DNA from: JAZLJD01 sp045617725
GTDB lineage: Bacteria; Bacillota; Clostridia; Lachnospirales; Lachnospiraceae
Reading direction: 5' to 3'
DNA length: 64,000 nucleotides
Assembly (NCBI GenBank): GCA_045617725.1
Contig: JAZLJD010000036.1
Location: 89,633-153,632, forward strand
Below the pieces are notes generated by a model that worked only from the letters and a program-made list of their open reading frames with translations, was not told the origin of the DNA and did not search any database. The position numbers were made by a program, and so were the translations under genes. Shown piece by piece: positions 34,130 through 44,017 of this stretch; positions within the stretch are counted from its first letter, which is position 1; each line of letters begins with the position of its first letter.

Positions 34130-36343
34130 ATGAAATATGCGCAAATCATCGTGAATATATCCCATGAAAGTGTGGACCACCCCTTTACGTACAAAATTCC
34201 GGCTTCCCTTTCGGAAACCATTCGGCCGGGCATGCGTGTTTTGGTACCGTTCGGGACCGGCAACAGGGAGATGAGCGGCTACGTCATTTCTCTGTCTGAC
34301 CATGCGGACTATCCCGATGACAGAATCAAGTCCATCCTAAAACCGGAGGCGGGGATGGTCGGAATCGATGACCTGTTCATAAGGATGGCCGTCTTTATGC
34401 ATGACCGTTACGGCTGCACCATGAATGCGGCCCTCAAGACCGTTCTTCCCGTCAAGAAGACCGTGAAAGAACACACGGATATTCTGGTCAAACGCCGGAT
34501 TTCAAAGTCGGAAGCGGAGATGATGGTATCGGAGCTGCTTCGCAAAAGACAAACTGCCCAGGCCACACTGCTTCGGGAACTGATTGTGTACGACGAACTG
34601 CCGGGCAGCATCATTACCGGGAAGCTCATGGTTTCCAAGCAGTCCATCAAAAGCCTTTCGGGGAAGCATCTTGTTACGATTGAGGAGAATGTGCTCAGCC
34701 GGAATCCTAAGATTCCGGTTAGTGAGAAAAACGTCCCTCCCCATTTAAGTGAGGAACAGGCAGCCATTCTTGATTCCTATAAAGAAGATTTGAAGGCCGC
34801 CCGTCCGGTCCGTTACCTGATTCACGGTATTACGGGAGCCGGCAAGACGGAAGTTTATATGCGGCTCATCGAGGAATGCATTCATAACGGACATCAGGCC
34901 ATTATGCTGATTCCGGAGATTGCTCTTTCCTACCAGACCCTGATGCGGTTCTATGCAAGATTCGGAGAGCGTGTTACCGTCATAAATTCCAAGATGTCCA
35001 AAGGGGAACGTTATGACCAGACCGAGCGTGCACGCCGTGGAGAGGTAGACGTTGTTATTGGCCCCAGATCCGCTCTGTTTATGCCATTTCCTTCCTTAGG
35101 CCTCATCATCGTTGATGAGGAGCAGGAGAGCGGTTACAAGAGCGAGACGAGTCCGAAATATCATGTACGGGACATCGCGGGATTTTTACAGAAGGAAACG
35201 GGATGCGGAATCGTTTACGGTTCGGCCACTCCTTCGCTCGAAAGCTATTATGCTTCTGAACAGGGCGATTTTAAGCGCTTTGAAATGACCAAGAGACTCA
35301 CGGGAGGAAGTCTTCCCAAGGTATATGTGGAGGACCTTCGCGAGGAATTGAAGGCGGGGAACAAGAGCATCTTTTCAAGACGCCTTCATGCACTCATGGA
35401 AGAACGCCTTCATAACAACGAGCAGGTCATGCTCTTTTTAAACCGTCGCGGGTATGCAGGTTTTGTTTCCTGCCGCAGCTGCGGGGAAGTAATCAAATGT
35501 CCGCATTGTGACATTTCGCTTTCCGAACATAAAGGGAATCAGCTGATTTGCCATTATTGCGGGTATACACAGCCCAAGATAATCAAATGCCCGTTCTGCG
35601 GTGCCATGAAAGTGGCGGCATTTCGAGCAGGTACCGAGCAGATTGAGGAACTCGTCAAAAAGGAATTTTTAACCGCCCGGACACTGCGTATGGACGCGGA
35701 TACAACCGGAACCAAGGATTCCTACGAAAGCATCTTGGAGAAATTCAAAAACCATGAAGCGGATGTGCTGATTGGAACGCAGATGATTGTCAAAGGACAT
35801 GATTTCAAGGACGTAACCCTTGTGGGAATACTGGCGGCGGATATGTCGCTTTTTGCGCCGGACTATAGAAGCGCGGAGCGTACGTTTGACCTGATTACGC
35901 AGGCTGCTGGAAGGGCAGGACGCGGCGACAAGCCGGGCGAAGTGGTGATACAGACCTACAAGCCGGATCATTATGCCATCGTGCATGCATCCCATCAGGA
36001 TTATCGCGGTTTTTATGAGGAAGAAACCTTTTATCGGGACATGGCAGGATATCCGCCCTGCGGGCACATTCTGTCCGTGATGGTATCCTCGGACAAAAGC
36101 GATACGGCCGTTTCCGTCGCTCACAAGATGGCGGGGGAGGCATCCTCGTTCCTTGCATCCCGGGGCGGCACGGTAATCGGCCCTGTGGAAGCTCCCATTT
36201 ATAAACTGCAGGACCAGTACCGTATGGTTTTTAGCGCCAAAGGCAAGGATTTTGATCTGCTGCTTAAGCTTCGGGAGCAGCTTTCGCTTTTGGAAGATAC
36301 ATTCAATTACAGAAATTTATTAGTTCAGTATGATTTGGAATAG
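34130..36343 (+). CDS. priA: Primosomal helicase PriA
   Basis: 737-aa replication-restart helicase. N-terminal DNA-binding part (VDHPFTYKIP), Walker A ITGAGKTEVY, helicase motif II reading VDEEQESGYKSE (most PriA have DEEH), zinc-binding cysteine pairs CRSCGEVIKCPHC and CHYCGY / CPFCG, and QAAGRAGRGDKPGEV. ATG at 34130 has GAAGGGGG seven bases upstream; the GTG at 34109 is less likely. It opens the priA-def-fmt-rsmB-rlmN run of tightly packed genes. Confidence 0.96.
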   Translation: MKYAQIIVNISHESVDHPFTYKIPASLSETIRPGMRVLVPFGTGNREMSGYVISLSDHADYPDDRIKSILKPEAGMVGIDDLFIRMAVFMHDRYGCTMNAALKTVLPVKKTVKEHTDILVKRRISKSEAEMMVSELLRKRQTAQATLLRELIVYDELPGSIITGKLMVSKQSIKSLSGKHLVTIEENVLSRNPKIPVSEKNVPPHLSEEQAAILDSYKEDLKAARPVRYLIHGITGAGKTEVYMRLIEECIHNGHQAIMLIPEIALSYQTLMRFYARFGERVTVINSKMSKGERYDQTERARRGEVDVVIGPRSALFMPFPSLGLIIVDEEQESGYKSETSPKYHVRDIAGFLQKETGCGIVYGSATPSLESYYASEQGDFKRFEMTKRLTGGSLPKVYVEDLREELKAGNKSIFSRRLHALMEERLHNNEQVMLFLNRRGYAGFVSCRSCGEVIKCPHCDISLSEHKGNQLICHYCGYTQPKIIKCPFCGAMKVAAFRAGTEQIEELVKKEFLTARTLRMDADTTGTKDSYESILEKFKNHEADVLIGTQMIVKGHDFKDVTLVGILAADMSLFAPDYRSAERTFDLITQAAGRAGRGDKPGEVVIQTYKPDHYAIVHASHQDYRGFYEEETFYRDMAGYPPCGHILSVMVSSDKSDTAVSVAHKMAGEASSFLASRGGTVIGPVEAPIYKLQDQYRMVFSAKGKDFDLLLKLREQLSLLEDTFNYRNLLVQYDLE

Positions 36344-36352
36344 GAGAAAGTT

Positions 36353-36847
36353 ATGGCTATCAGAAAAATCAGAATTATGGGAGAAGATGATATTCTCACA
36401 AAGGTATGTAAGGAAGTAAAGGATGTGGGACTTCGGAACCGTATTCTCATCGAGGATATGTTTGATACCATGTATGAGGCCAATGGCGTCGGACTTGCGG
36501 CACCGCAGGTCGGTATCTTAAAGCGTATCTTTGTGGTTGATACGACCGGAGAGGATCCCATGGTATTTATTAATCCTACGATTCTTGAGGTAAGCGGAGA
36601 GCAGACCGATTGGGAAGGTTGTTTGTCCTATCCCGGCAAGTCCGGCAAGGTTACAAGACCGAACTATGTCAAGGTCAGAGCCTTCGATGAAGACATGCAG
36701 GAATTTGAGCTGGAAGCTACGGAGCTTTTGGCAAGAGCCATTCTTCATGAAAACGATCATCTCGACGGACATATGTATGTTGAGAAGGTCGAAGGTGAGG
36801 TCCTCGATAATTCAGCAATTGCAGAAATGGAAGAAGAAGCAGAATGA
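36353..36847 (+). CDS. def: Peptide deformylase
   Basis: 164-aa metalloenzyme removing the formyl group from nascent proteins. Motifs GVGLAAPQVG (45-54), WEGCLSYPG with metal ligand Cys90, and LHENDHLDG with His132, Glu133, His136. Complete. It overlaps fmt by ATGA, the classic def-fmt pairing that couples Met-tRNA formylation and deformylation. Confidence 0.97.
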   Translation: MAIRKIRIMGEDDILTKVCKEVKDVGLRNRILIEDMFDTMYEANGVGLAAPQVGILKRIFVVDTTGEDPMVFINPTILEVSGEQTDWEGCLSYPGKSGKVTRPNYVKVRAFDEDMQEFELEATELLARAILHENDHLDGHMYVEKVEGEVLDNSAIAEMEEEAE

Positions 36848-37800
36848 AGTTAGTTTTTATGGGAACACCGGATTTTGCAGTGGATGCCTTGAAGGCCCTG
36901 TATGATGCCGGTCATGAAATCGTATTGGTTGTTACGCAGCCGGACCGCCCGAAGGGACGCAGCATGACTCCCGTGCCCTGTCCGGTCAAAGAAATGGCGC
37001 AGAGCCTGAATCTCCCTGTGTTTCAGCCGGAGAAGATTAAGCGGGAGGAAGCGGTAGAGGAGCTTAAAAAATATCCGGCGGATGCGTTTGTGGTAGCTGC
37101 CTTTGGCCAGATATTAAGTCAGGAAATTCTCGATATGCCGCGCCTCGGATGCTTTAATATTCATGCATCCCTGCTTCCGAAGCTGCGTGGTGCTGCTCCG
37201 ATTCAGTGGTCAGTACTAAACGGCGATGAGACGACCGGTGTTACTATCATGGAGATGAACGCGGGTCTGGATACCGGTGATATTCTGATTCAGAAGGAAA
37301 TCCCCATTACGGAGGAAGATACCGGCGATTCCATGTTTGAGAAGCTGAAGGTCCTCGGTGCATCCCTGATTGTGGAAGCACTTCCTTTGATTGAGGCGGG
37401 AGAACTTAAGGGAATTCCCCAGGATTCCACGAAGTCTACCTACGCAGGCATGCTGAATAAGTCCATGGGCCACATTTCGTTTAAGGAGAGTGCGGAGCAT
37501 ATAGCCCGGCTTGTCCGCGGCCTTTATTCCTGGCCCTGTGCTTATGCATATTCTGAAAGGAAATGCTATAAATTCCTTATGGCGCATGCCGCTAAGGGAG
37601 AGGAGCTTACGGAAGTCCTCGACTACATGAACGGAGCGTCCGCAGTCCCCGGTGAGGTTGTTTTTTGCAGTAAAGACACCATTTATATCATGACCGGAGA
37701 CGGAATTCTGGCGCTTACAAGGCTCCAGCCTGAAGGCAAAAAACAAATGAGTGCACATGATTTCCTGCTGGGTTATCATGTCACCGGATTTGAGGAATAA
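36844..37800 (+). CDS. fmt: Methionyl-tRNA formyltransferase
   Basis: 318 aa; transfers a formyl group from 10-formyl-tetrahydrofolate to initiator Met-tRNA. Start KLVFMGTPDFAVDAL; the catalytic HASLLPKLRGAAPIQW; MNAGLDTGDILIQ; and the C-terminal OB-like domain (about 205-310). It links the folate pathway at the window start with initiation. ATGA overlap with def, 2 bases to rsmB. Confidence 0.97.
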   Translation: MKLVFMGTPDFAVDALKALYDAGHEIVLVVTQPDRPKGRSMTPVPCPVKEMAQSLNLPVFQPEKIKREEAVEELKKYPADAFVVAAFGQILSQEILDMPRLGCFNIHASLLPKLRGAAPIQWSVLNGDETTGVTIMEMNAGLDTGDILIQKEIPITEEDTGDSMFEKLKVLGASLIVEALPLIEAGELKGIPQDSTKSTYAGMLNKSMGHISFKESAEHIARLVRGLYSWPCAYAYSERKCYKFLMAHAAKGEELTEVLDYMNGASAVPGEVVFCSKDTIYIMTGDGILALTRLQPEGKKQMSAHDFLLGYHVTGFEE

Positions 37801-37802
37801 GC

Positions 37803-39161
37803 ATGGGTGCAATAGCTCCGAGAGAAATCGCACTGGATGTTCTTATGTATCTTGAAAAGGATGAAAAGGCGCTGTGCCATATCATCTTACGGCAGACACT
37901 GGACAAGTACGATTACCTAAAAAAGGAAGATAAAGCCTTTATACAGATTCTTACCGAGGGCACAATTGAGCGGAAGCTGACGCTTGATTATGCCCTGAAT
38001 CAATTTTCAAAGACGGATACGCAGCACATGAAACCCTTTATCCGGTCGTTGCTTCGTATGAGTACGTATCAGATCCTTTACATGGACAAGGTGCCCGATT
38101 CCGCCGCGATTGACGAGGCGGTCAAGTCCTGCAAGAAGCATTCCTTCCAAAATCTTTCCGGCTTTGTGAACGGCGTGCTCAGAAGCCTCTCTGCGGGGAA
38201 GGACACTATAAAGTGGCCGGGCAGGAACAATCCGCAGTACCTAAGCGTAACGTATTCGGTACCGCAGGAATTGTGCCATAAGTTTTCGCTTTGGCATGGC
38301 AAAAAAGAATCCGAGCAGATGCTTAAGGCATCCCTTGTAAAGCAGGTGGTGCTTCGTGTGCCGAAGGCTCATGAAGCGGAATTCCTTACAAAAAACGGAA
38401 CGTATGTGGAGCGGCATCCCTACGCGGACCATGCCTATGTACTAAAGCAGGATGTGAGCCTTAGGGACCTTACGGGCTTTTCGGAGGGACTCTTTACCGT
38501 GCAGGATATTTCGAGCATACTGGCGGTGAATGCGGCCGGGATTCAAAACGGCGATACGGTTATGGACTGCTGTGCGGCACCGGGCGGTAAATCCTGCTAT
38601 GCCCTGGAGCTTGCCGGGGAAGGATGTGTGTATTCCTTTGATATAAGTGAGAATAAACTGCCTCTTATTGAGCAGGGGGCTATGAGACTGCATCTTGACG
38701 GAAGCAGGCTTAAGATAGGTGCCATGGACGCTTCCGTATTCAATCCGACGTTTTCGGAACGTATGGATGTGGTCATTGCGGACCTTCCCTGTTCCGGTCT
38801 TGGAGTATTATCGAAAAAGAGCGATATAAAGTACCACTGTACCGAGGATTCCATGGCTTCGCTTGTTACAATTCAGAAAGCGATACTTGATAATGTAGCA
38901 CGATATGTGAAGAAGGGCGGTACCCTTTTATTTTCAACCTGTACGGTGAATCCCGAGGAGAATGTTAAGCAGTTTGAGGCCTTTTTGGAGGCCCATCCCG
39001 CCTTTCGTGCCTGTGACTTAAGTCCTTATATATCGGAAGGACTGAAGGCGTCGCTTACGGAGAGGGATGCACTTAGTATAAAGGAAGGTTACCTGCAACT
39101 AAGGCAGGGAATCTACCAATCGGATGGTTTCTTCATTTCAAAATGTGAGAGAGTGCAATGA
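37803..39161 (+). CDS. rsmB: 16S rRNA m5C967 methyltransferase
   Basis: 452 aa. N-terminal NusB-like RNA-binding region (1 to about 140, REIALDVLMYLEK). SAM-binding DCCAAPGGKSCYALELA, ADLPCSGLGVLSKK (one catalytic-loop Cys) and FSTCTVNPEENVKQ (the other Cys) follow. Fits RsmB/Sun. Overlaps rlmN by ATGA. Confidence 0.95.
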   Translation: MGAIAPREIALDVLMYLEKDEKALCHIILRQTLDKYDYLKKEDKAFIQILTEGTIERKLTLDYALNQFSKTDTQHMKPFIRSLLRMSTYQILYMDKVPDSAAIDEAVKSCKKHSFQNLSGFVNGVLRSLSAGKDTIKWPGRNNPQYLSVTYSVPQELCHKFSLWHGKKESEQMLKASLVKQVVLRVPKAHEAEFLTKNGTYVERHPYADHAYVLKQDVSLRDLTGFSEGLFTVQDISSILAVNAAGIQNGDTVMDCCAAPGGKSCYALELAGEGCVYSFDISENKLPLIEQGAMRLHLDGSRLKIGAMDASVFNPTFSERMDVVIADLPCSGLGVLSKKSDIKYHCTEDSMASLVTIQKAILDNVARYVKKGGTLLFSTCTVNPEENVKQFEAFLEAHPAFRACDLSPYISEGLKASLTERDALSIKEGYLQLRQGIYQSDGFFISKCERVQ

Positions 39162-40201
39162 CAGGGAAAGATATAAAATCCTTTACGAAGGATGAATTAA
39201 AAAACGAAATAATTGCTGCCGGCTATCCGAAATTCCGTGCCGACCAGCTCTATGACTGGATTCACAAGCGTGGGGCACATTCCTTTTCGGAGATGAATAA
39301 TCTCCCGGCCGCCATGCGGGACTATTTAGCCCAAAATTATGAGCTCGTGGACCTTAAAGTGGAAACGGTGCAGACTTCACAAATCGACGGGACGCAGAAG
39401 TTCCTTTTTGCCCTGGGAGATGGGAATTTTGTGGAAAGCGTCCGAATGGAATACCATCACGGCATCAGTGTGTGCATTTCCTCACAGGTGGGTTGCCGTA
39501 TGGGCTGTAAGTTCTGTGCTTCTACCCTGGACGGGCTTAAGCGGTGCCTGACGCCGTCCGAAATGCTGGACCAGATTTACAAGGTGGGGGCTTACGACAA
39601 CGAACGTGTGAGCAACGTGGTTGTAATGGGCACCGGAGAACCGCTTGACAATTACGACAATCTTTTACGCTTTATTAAGTTGCTTACGGACGAGAACGGC
39701 CTTCATATTTCACAGCGGAACCTGACGGTTTCGACCTGCGGTATCGTGCCGAACATCTATAAGCTTATGGAGGAGGATCTTCAGATTACTCTTGCGATTT
39801 CCCTGCATGCATCGAATGATGCACGCCGCCGGGAGCTCATGCCCATCGCATTTAAGTATTCCATTGAGGAAGTTTTGGATGCCTGCAAGGCGTATTTTGA
39901 GCGGACGGGACGTCGTATCAGCTTTGAATATTCCCTGGTTTCGGGCGTCAATGATTCCCTGCCCGATGCGGATGAACTGGCTGCTCTTTTGCACGGATTC
40001 CCCTGCCATATTAACCTGATTCCCGTGAATCCGATTAAGGAAAGAGACTACCTTCCGTCCGAGCGGGAGCGCATTTTGGCGTTCAAATATCATCTTGAAA
40101 AAAACCAAATTAATGTTACTATTAGAAGGGAAATGGGCCGGGATATTGACGGTGCCTGCGGTCAGTTACGCAGACGCTATGAGGCCCCCAGCGAGGGTTA
40201 G
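39158..40201 (+). CDS. rlmN: 23S rRNA (A2503-C2) / tRNA methyltransferase
   Basis: 347-aa radical SAM enzyme. Cluster motif CRMGCKFC (Cys113, Cys117, Cys120), TGEPLDNYDN, LAISLHASND, and the C-terminal RDIDGACGQLR containing the second catalytic Cys. RlmN is favoured over the resistance enzyme Cfr by context and by the GEPLDNYDN and SLHAS text. Ends 3 bases before the phosphatase GTG. Confidence 0.95.
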   Translation: MTGKDIKSFTKDELKNEIIAAGYPKFRADQLYDWIHKRGAHSFSEMNNLPAAMRDYLAQNYELVDLKVETVQTSQIDGTQKFLFALGDGNFVESVRMEYHHGISVCISSQVGCRMGCKFCASTLDGLKRCLTPSEMLDQIYKVGAYDNERVSNVVVMGTGEPLDNYDNLLRFIKLLTDENGLHISQRNLTVSTCGIVPNIYKLMEEDLQITLAISLHASNDARRRELMPIAFKYSIEEVLDACKAYFERTGRRISFEYSLVSGVNDSLPDADELAALLHGFPCHINLIPVNPIKERDYLPSERERILAFKYHLEKNQINVTIRREMGRDIDGACGQLRRRYEAPSEG

Positions 40202-40204
40202 TTC

Positions 40205-40948
40205 GTGATTAGAAGTTTTTCCCTGACAGATACAGGGCGAGAAAGACAATTGAATCAGGATTACGTGTATACTTCTGAAGTCTCTGTAGGCGATTTCAAA
40301 AACCTGTTCATTTTGGCAGACGGAATGGGTGGCCATAAGGCCGGAGATCGTGCTTCCAGAGTGGCGGTAGAGACACTGGTCGAACTTATTAAGGAAGCTC
40401 CGAATACACATCCGGAACTTTCTTCTTTTAAGGAGATTGTTGGTCATGCCATTGCAGAGGTTAATCTTCGTGTACGCGTTGAATCAAAGAATAACCCGGA
40501 TTTTGAAGGTATGGGAACTACACTGGTCGTGGCAATGATTAAAGACGGGGTTTTGCACATAGCCAATGTCGGTGACTCAAGATTATATGTGGTCGGTCGG
40601 GAGATGAAGCAGATTACCGAGGACCATTCCGTCGTGGCGGAACTTGTAAGAAGCGGTAAGCTGGATAACGATTCGGCCCGCATGCATCCGAAGAAGAACC
40701 TGATTACGAGAGCAATCGGGGCCGAGGATGATGTTAAGGCAGATTATTTTGAATATACGCTTTCCGAGGGAGAGCTGGTGCTTATGTGCAGTGATGGGCT
40801 GACCAATATGGTTGAGGATGAGGATATACACCTCATCATGAAGGTGGAATCGGATTTGGTCAGCATGGCTGAGGCACTTGTAATGAAGGCCAATGAGAAC
40901 GGCGGAACGGATAATATTTCCGTTGTGCTTTTGCAGACAGTGGATTAA
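40205..40948 (+). CDS. stp: PP2C-family Ser/Thr protein phosphatase
   Basis: 247 aa, GTG start. Family motifs: RQLNQD near 15-20, LFILADGMGGHKAGDRAS, GMGTTLVVAMI, IANVGDSRLYVV, LMCSDGLTNMV and GGTDNISVVLL; the metal-binding Asps are all present. It pairs with the downstream PASTA kinase, which it should dephosphorylate. Soluble, cytosolic. Confidence 0.95.
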   Translation: MIRSFSLTDTGRERQLNQDYVYTSEVSVGDFKNLFILADGMGGHKAGDRASRVAVETLVELIKEAPNTHPELSSFKEIVGHAIAEVNLRVRVESKNNPDFEGMGTTLVVAMIKDGVLHIANVGDSRLYVVGREMKQITEDHSVVAELVRSGKLDNDSARMHPKKNLITRAIGAEDDVKADYFEYTLSEGELVLMCSDGLTNMVEDEDIHLIMKVESDLVSMAEALVMKANENGGTDNISVVLLQTVD

Positions 40949-40975
40949 GGGATTGAAGTTTAGGAAGGTTAGTAA

Positions 40976-43117
40976 ATGATTCAGATAGGAATGATAATCG
41001 GCGACCGTTATGAGATCCTCGACAGGATTGGAACCGGCGGTATGAGCGATGTATATAAGGCCAAAGACCATAAACTCAACCGTTCGGTTGCCATTAAGGT
41101 CCTGAAAGCGGAATTCGCGGATAATACGGAGTTTGTTTCAAAATTCCGTGTCGAAGCCCAGGCCGCAGCCGGTCTTTCACATCCGAATATTGTAAATGTG
41201 TACGATGTCGGCGTTGACCATGGGAATTATTTCATTGTCATGGAACTTGTCGAAGGTATAACTCTTAAGAATTATATCGAGAAGAAGTCCCGTTTGTCCG
41301 TAAAGGAAGCCATCAGTATCGCAATACAGGTGTCTATGGGACTTGAAGCGGCTCATAATAATCATATTATTCACCGTGATATTAAGCCGCAGAATATTAT
41401 GATTTCGAGAGACGGTAAGGTTAAGGTGACCGATTTCGGCATTGCCAAGGCTGCTACCGGAGATACCATCTCCGTGAATGCCATGGGCAGCGTGCATTAT
41501 ATTTCACCGGAGCAGGTAAAAGGCTTTGTAACCGACGAGAAGAGCGATATCTATTCTACCGGTATTACCATGTTTGAAATGCTCACGGGCAAGGTACCCT
41601 TTAATGCGGATACTACGGTAGCGATTGCATTTATGCAGATTAACGAGAAGCTTCCTTCCATTCGTGCCCTTGTACCGGAGGTTCCCTTAGGACTTGAGCA
41701 GATTATAGAGAAATGTACCAGAAAAAATCCGGAACGCCGCTATCGAAATATGTCAGCGCTGATTGCGGATTTGAAGCAGGTTTTACGTGATCCGAATGTT
41801 GTTTTCGTGAGAGAAAGCGTTCGGGAGCCCGAAACGGAAGTGAAACCCGAGCTGCCCAAGGAACAGGCAGTTCCCGTAAAGGAACCGAAGGTGAAGCCGG
41901 AACCTGTTCGAAAGGAAGCGGAGAAACAACCGCAAAAGGCTCCGAAAAAGCGTGTTCGCAAGGATCCGTATGAGGGACTGACCCCGGAGGAGAAGCACCG
42001 CAAGATTATCGGTTCGCATCTCGACCTTGAGAAGGATTATGACGGATATGAAACTTTGCAGGAACGTATAACGAATCTGATTATGGCTGTGACGGCGATT
42101 CTGATTGCCGGTGCCGTATTCTTTTTTGCAGGGAATGCACTGGGATTGTTTGACGGGGATTTGTTCAACCGAAACGGAAGCTCCGTGAAGGTGACGATGC
42201 CCTTTGTTACCGGAGAAACGAAGATCAGTGCGGAGGAGAGCGTCAAAAAGCTGGGCCTTGATGTCGTCCTTGATTATGTGAATTCCGATACATACGACGA
42301 AGGCATTGTAATCAGTGCCGAAACGGAGGACGGAGTTGCGATTCGAAGCGGTGAGAAGATTGCACAGGGAACCAAGATTGTGTTGAAGGTTTCAGCCGGT
42401 GCCGAGGGTGCCGCTGTTCCCGCAGTTCTCGGCATGCCCATCGCAGAGGCAACCACAGCCCTTAATAAGGAAGGTTTCTATCCTACGAAGATTTACAATT
42501 TCAGCAGTGAATACGAGAAGGATGTTGTATATTATCAGACTCCCGATGCAGGAACCGTTATGGAGCGTGGCAGTGAGGTTACGCTTTACGTTTCCAAGGG
42601 AATCGAGATTGTGAAAGTGGATATGCCCAAGATTACCGGCAAGAGTGTGGAAGAGGCAACTTCCATTTTGGCGGAGCTCGGACTTGAAATTCAGGTAGAA
42701 GCAGAGAAACGCTTCAGTGAGGAATATCCCGTTGATACCATTTGCTACCAAAGCTACGGCCAGGGCGCCTCGGTCAATGTGGGTAGCGTCGTAGTCGCTT
42801 ATATAAGCAAGGGTACGGAGATGACGCCCACCTTCTTCCGTTATGATTTGAATTGCCCGGCCGATTACGTGGCACCTTATTCCATTACCATTGAGATTAT
42901 GGATGCTTCCGGCACCCTGATTGATACGCAGCATGCGACCGAATTCCCTTACCATATGGATATCGGTTTCATGGGCAAGAGTACACGCGGTACCATGCGA
43001 CTTACGTATTACGCCAATGTTCCCGTACAAACGACGGACGACAGTGGCAATACGGTTACCAAAAATGAAATTCAGGTTATTAACACGACGCAGAGTATAA
43101 CCTTTACAAAGGAGTAG
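40976..43117 (+). CDS. prkC: PASTA-domain Ser/Thr protein kinase
   Basis: 713 aa. The kinase domain 1-275 has Gly-rich IGTGGMSDVY, Lys41 in VAIKV, HRDIKPQN with catalytic Asp135, DFG 153-155. A Pro/Glu/Lys linker (about 280-345), one membrane span (about 367-391) and three outward PASTA repeats (about 405-475, 478-545, 546-617) follow. An extra domain of about 95 residues (618-713) of unknown fold ends the protein. PASTA kinases sense wall fragments and control growth, division or germination. Adjacent phosphatase gene gives the counter-activity. Confidence 0.95.
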   Translation: MIQIGMIIGDRYEILDRIGTGGMSDVYKAKDHKLNRSVAIKVLKAEFADNTEFVSKFRVEAQAAAGLSHPNIVNVYDVGVDHGNYFIVMELVEGITLKNYIEKKSRLSVKEAISIAIQVSMGLEAAHNNHIIHRDIKPQNIMISRDGKVKVTDFGIAKAATGDTISVNAMGSVHYISPEQVKGFVTDEKSDIYSTGITMFEMLTGKVPFNADTTVAIAFMQINEKLPSIRALVPEVPLGLEQIIEKCTRKNPERRYRNMSALIADLKQVLRDPNVVFVRESVREPETEVKPELPKEQAVPVKEPKVKPEPVRKEAEKQPQKAPKKRVRKDPYEGLTPEEKHRKIIGSHLDLEKDYDGYETLQERITNLIMAVTAILIAGAVFFFAGNALGLFDGDLFNRNGSSVKVTMPFVTGETKISAEESVKKLGLDVVLDYVNSDTYDEGIVISAETEDGVAIRSGEKIAQGTKIVLKVSAGAEGAAVPAVLGMPIAEATTALNKEGFYPTKIYNFSSEYEKDVVYYQTPDAGTVMERGSEVTLYVSKGIEIVKVDMPKITGKSVEEATSILAELGLEIQVEAEKRFSEEYPVDTICYQSYGQGASVNVGSVVVAYISKGTEMTPTFFRYDLNCPADYVAPYSITIEIMDASGTLIDTQHATEFPYHMDIGFMGKSTRGTMRLTYYANVPVQTTDDSGNTVTKNEIQVINTTQSITFTKE

Positions 43118-43127
43118 CAGTCAGTCT

Positions 43128-44003
43128 ATGCAGGGTAGAATCATGAAAGGCATTGCCGGGTTCTATTACGTTTATGCACAGGATGGGCTGTATGAATGTA
43201 AGGCCAAAGGCAATTTCAGAAACCGCCGGGTTAAGCCACTGGTAGGCGATCGGGTTATATTTGAAGTCATTGATGAAGAGCAGCTTAAGGGAAACATTAC
43301 GGATATTCTGGGTCGCAGCAATGAATTGATACGACCGGAGGTCAGCAATGTGGACCAGGCTCTGATTGTATTTGCCATGGATAGTCCGGAACCGAATTTC
43401 CAGTTGCTCGATCGCTTTTTGATACGCATGGAGTTCCTGGATATTCCCGTGCTTATCTGTTTTAACAAAACGGATTTGAGCGATAGCAGTAAGGAGGAAG
43501 AAATCCGCACGGCATATAAGCCGGCCGGATATCCGATTCACTTTGTCTGTGCCAAAACGGGCGAGGGACTTCCCGAACTTATGGAAGCGTTAAAGGGACG
43601 CTGTACGGTCTTCGCAGGACCGAGCGGTGTCGGAAAGTCCTCCCTTTCAAACGCATTGACGGGAACCTCTCTGATGGAGACCGGCGATGTAAGCCGTAAG
43701 ACACAAAGAGGAAAGCAGACCACAAGACATTCCCAACTGCTTCCACTTAAGACGGAAGGCTACCTCATGGACACACCGGGCTTTACCTCCCTTATGGTGG
43801 AGGATTTAAGGGACAGACAGTTATCCCTTGGATATCCCGAAATGCGGGGGCTTGAAGACCGTTGCAGGTTTGCGATGTGTTCCCATATAAACGAACCGGA
43901 TTGCGGCGTGAAGGATGGTCTTTTTGATGGCAGTATCAGCCGGCTTCGTTATGAGAACTACACAGCTATCTACAAGGAACTGGCCGGAACAAAACGATAT
44001 TAA
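43128..44003 (+). CDS. rsgA: Ribosome small-subunit GTPase RsgA
   Basis: 291-aa circularly permuted GTPase for late 30S maturation. OB-like N-terminus (GRIMKGIAGFYYV), NKTD (113-116, G4) before GPSGVGKSS (164-172, G1), DTPGFTSL (G3), and a C-terminal zinc group CRFAMCSHINEPDCGV. The first ATG is kept because the family normally begins a few residues before KGIxGFYYV. It follows the kinase and is 14 bases before rpe, a common Firmicutes trio. Confidence 0.96.
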   Translation: MQGRIMKGIAGFYYVYAQDGLYECKAKGNFRNRRVKPLVGDRVIFEVIDEEQLKGNITDILGRSNELIRPEVSNVDQALIVFAMDSPEPNFQLLDRFLIRMEFLDIPVLICFNKTDLSDSSKEEEIRTAYKPAGYPIHFVCAKTGEGLPELMEALKGRCTVFAGPSGVGKSSLSNALTGTSLMETGDVSRKTQRGKQTTRHSQLLPLKTEGYLMDTPGFTSLMVEDLRDRQLSLGYPEMRGLEDRCRFAMCSHINEPDCGVKDGLFDGSISRLRYENYTAIYKELAGTKRY

Positions 44004-44017
44004 TTTTGGAGTTTGAC

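Noticed and set aside
39158..40201. Cfr-type resistance methyltransferase
   Set aside because: Core-gene context between rsmB and stp and RlmN-like text near the cluster and substrate loops favour RlmN.
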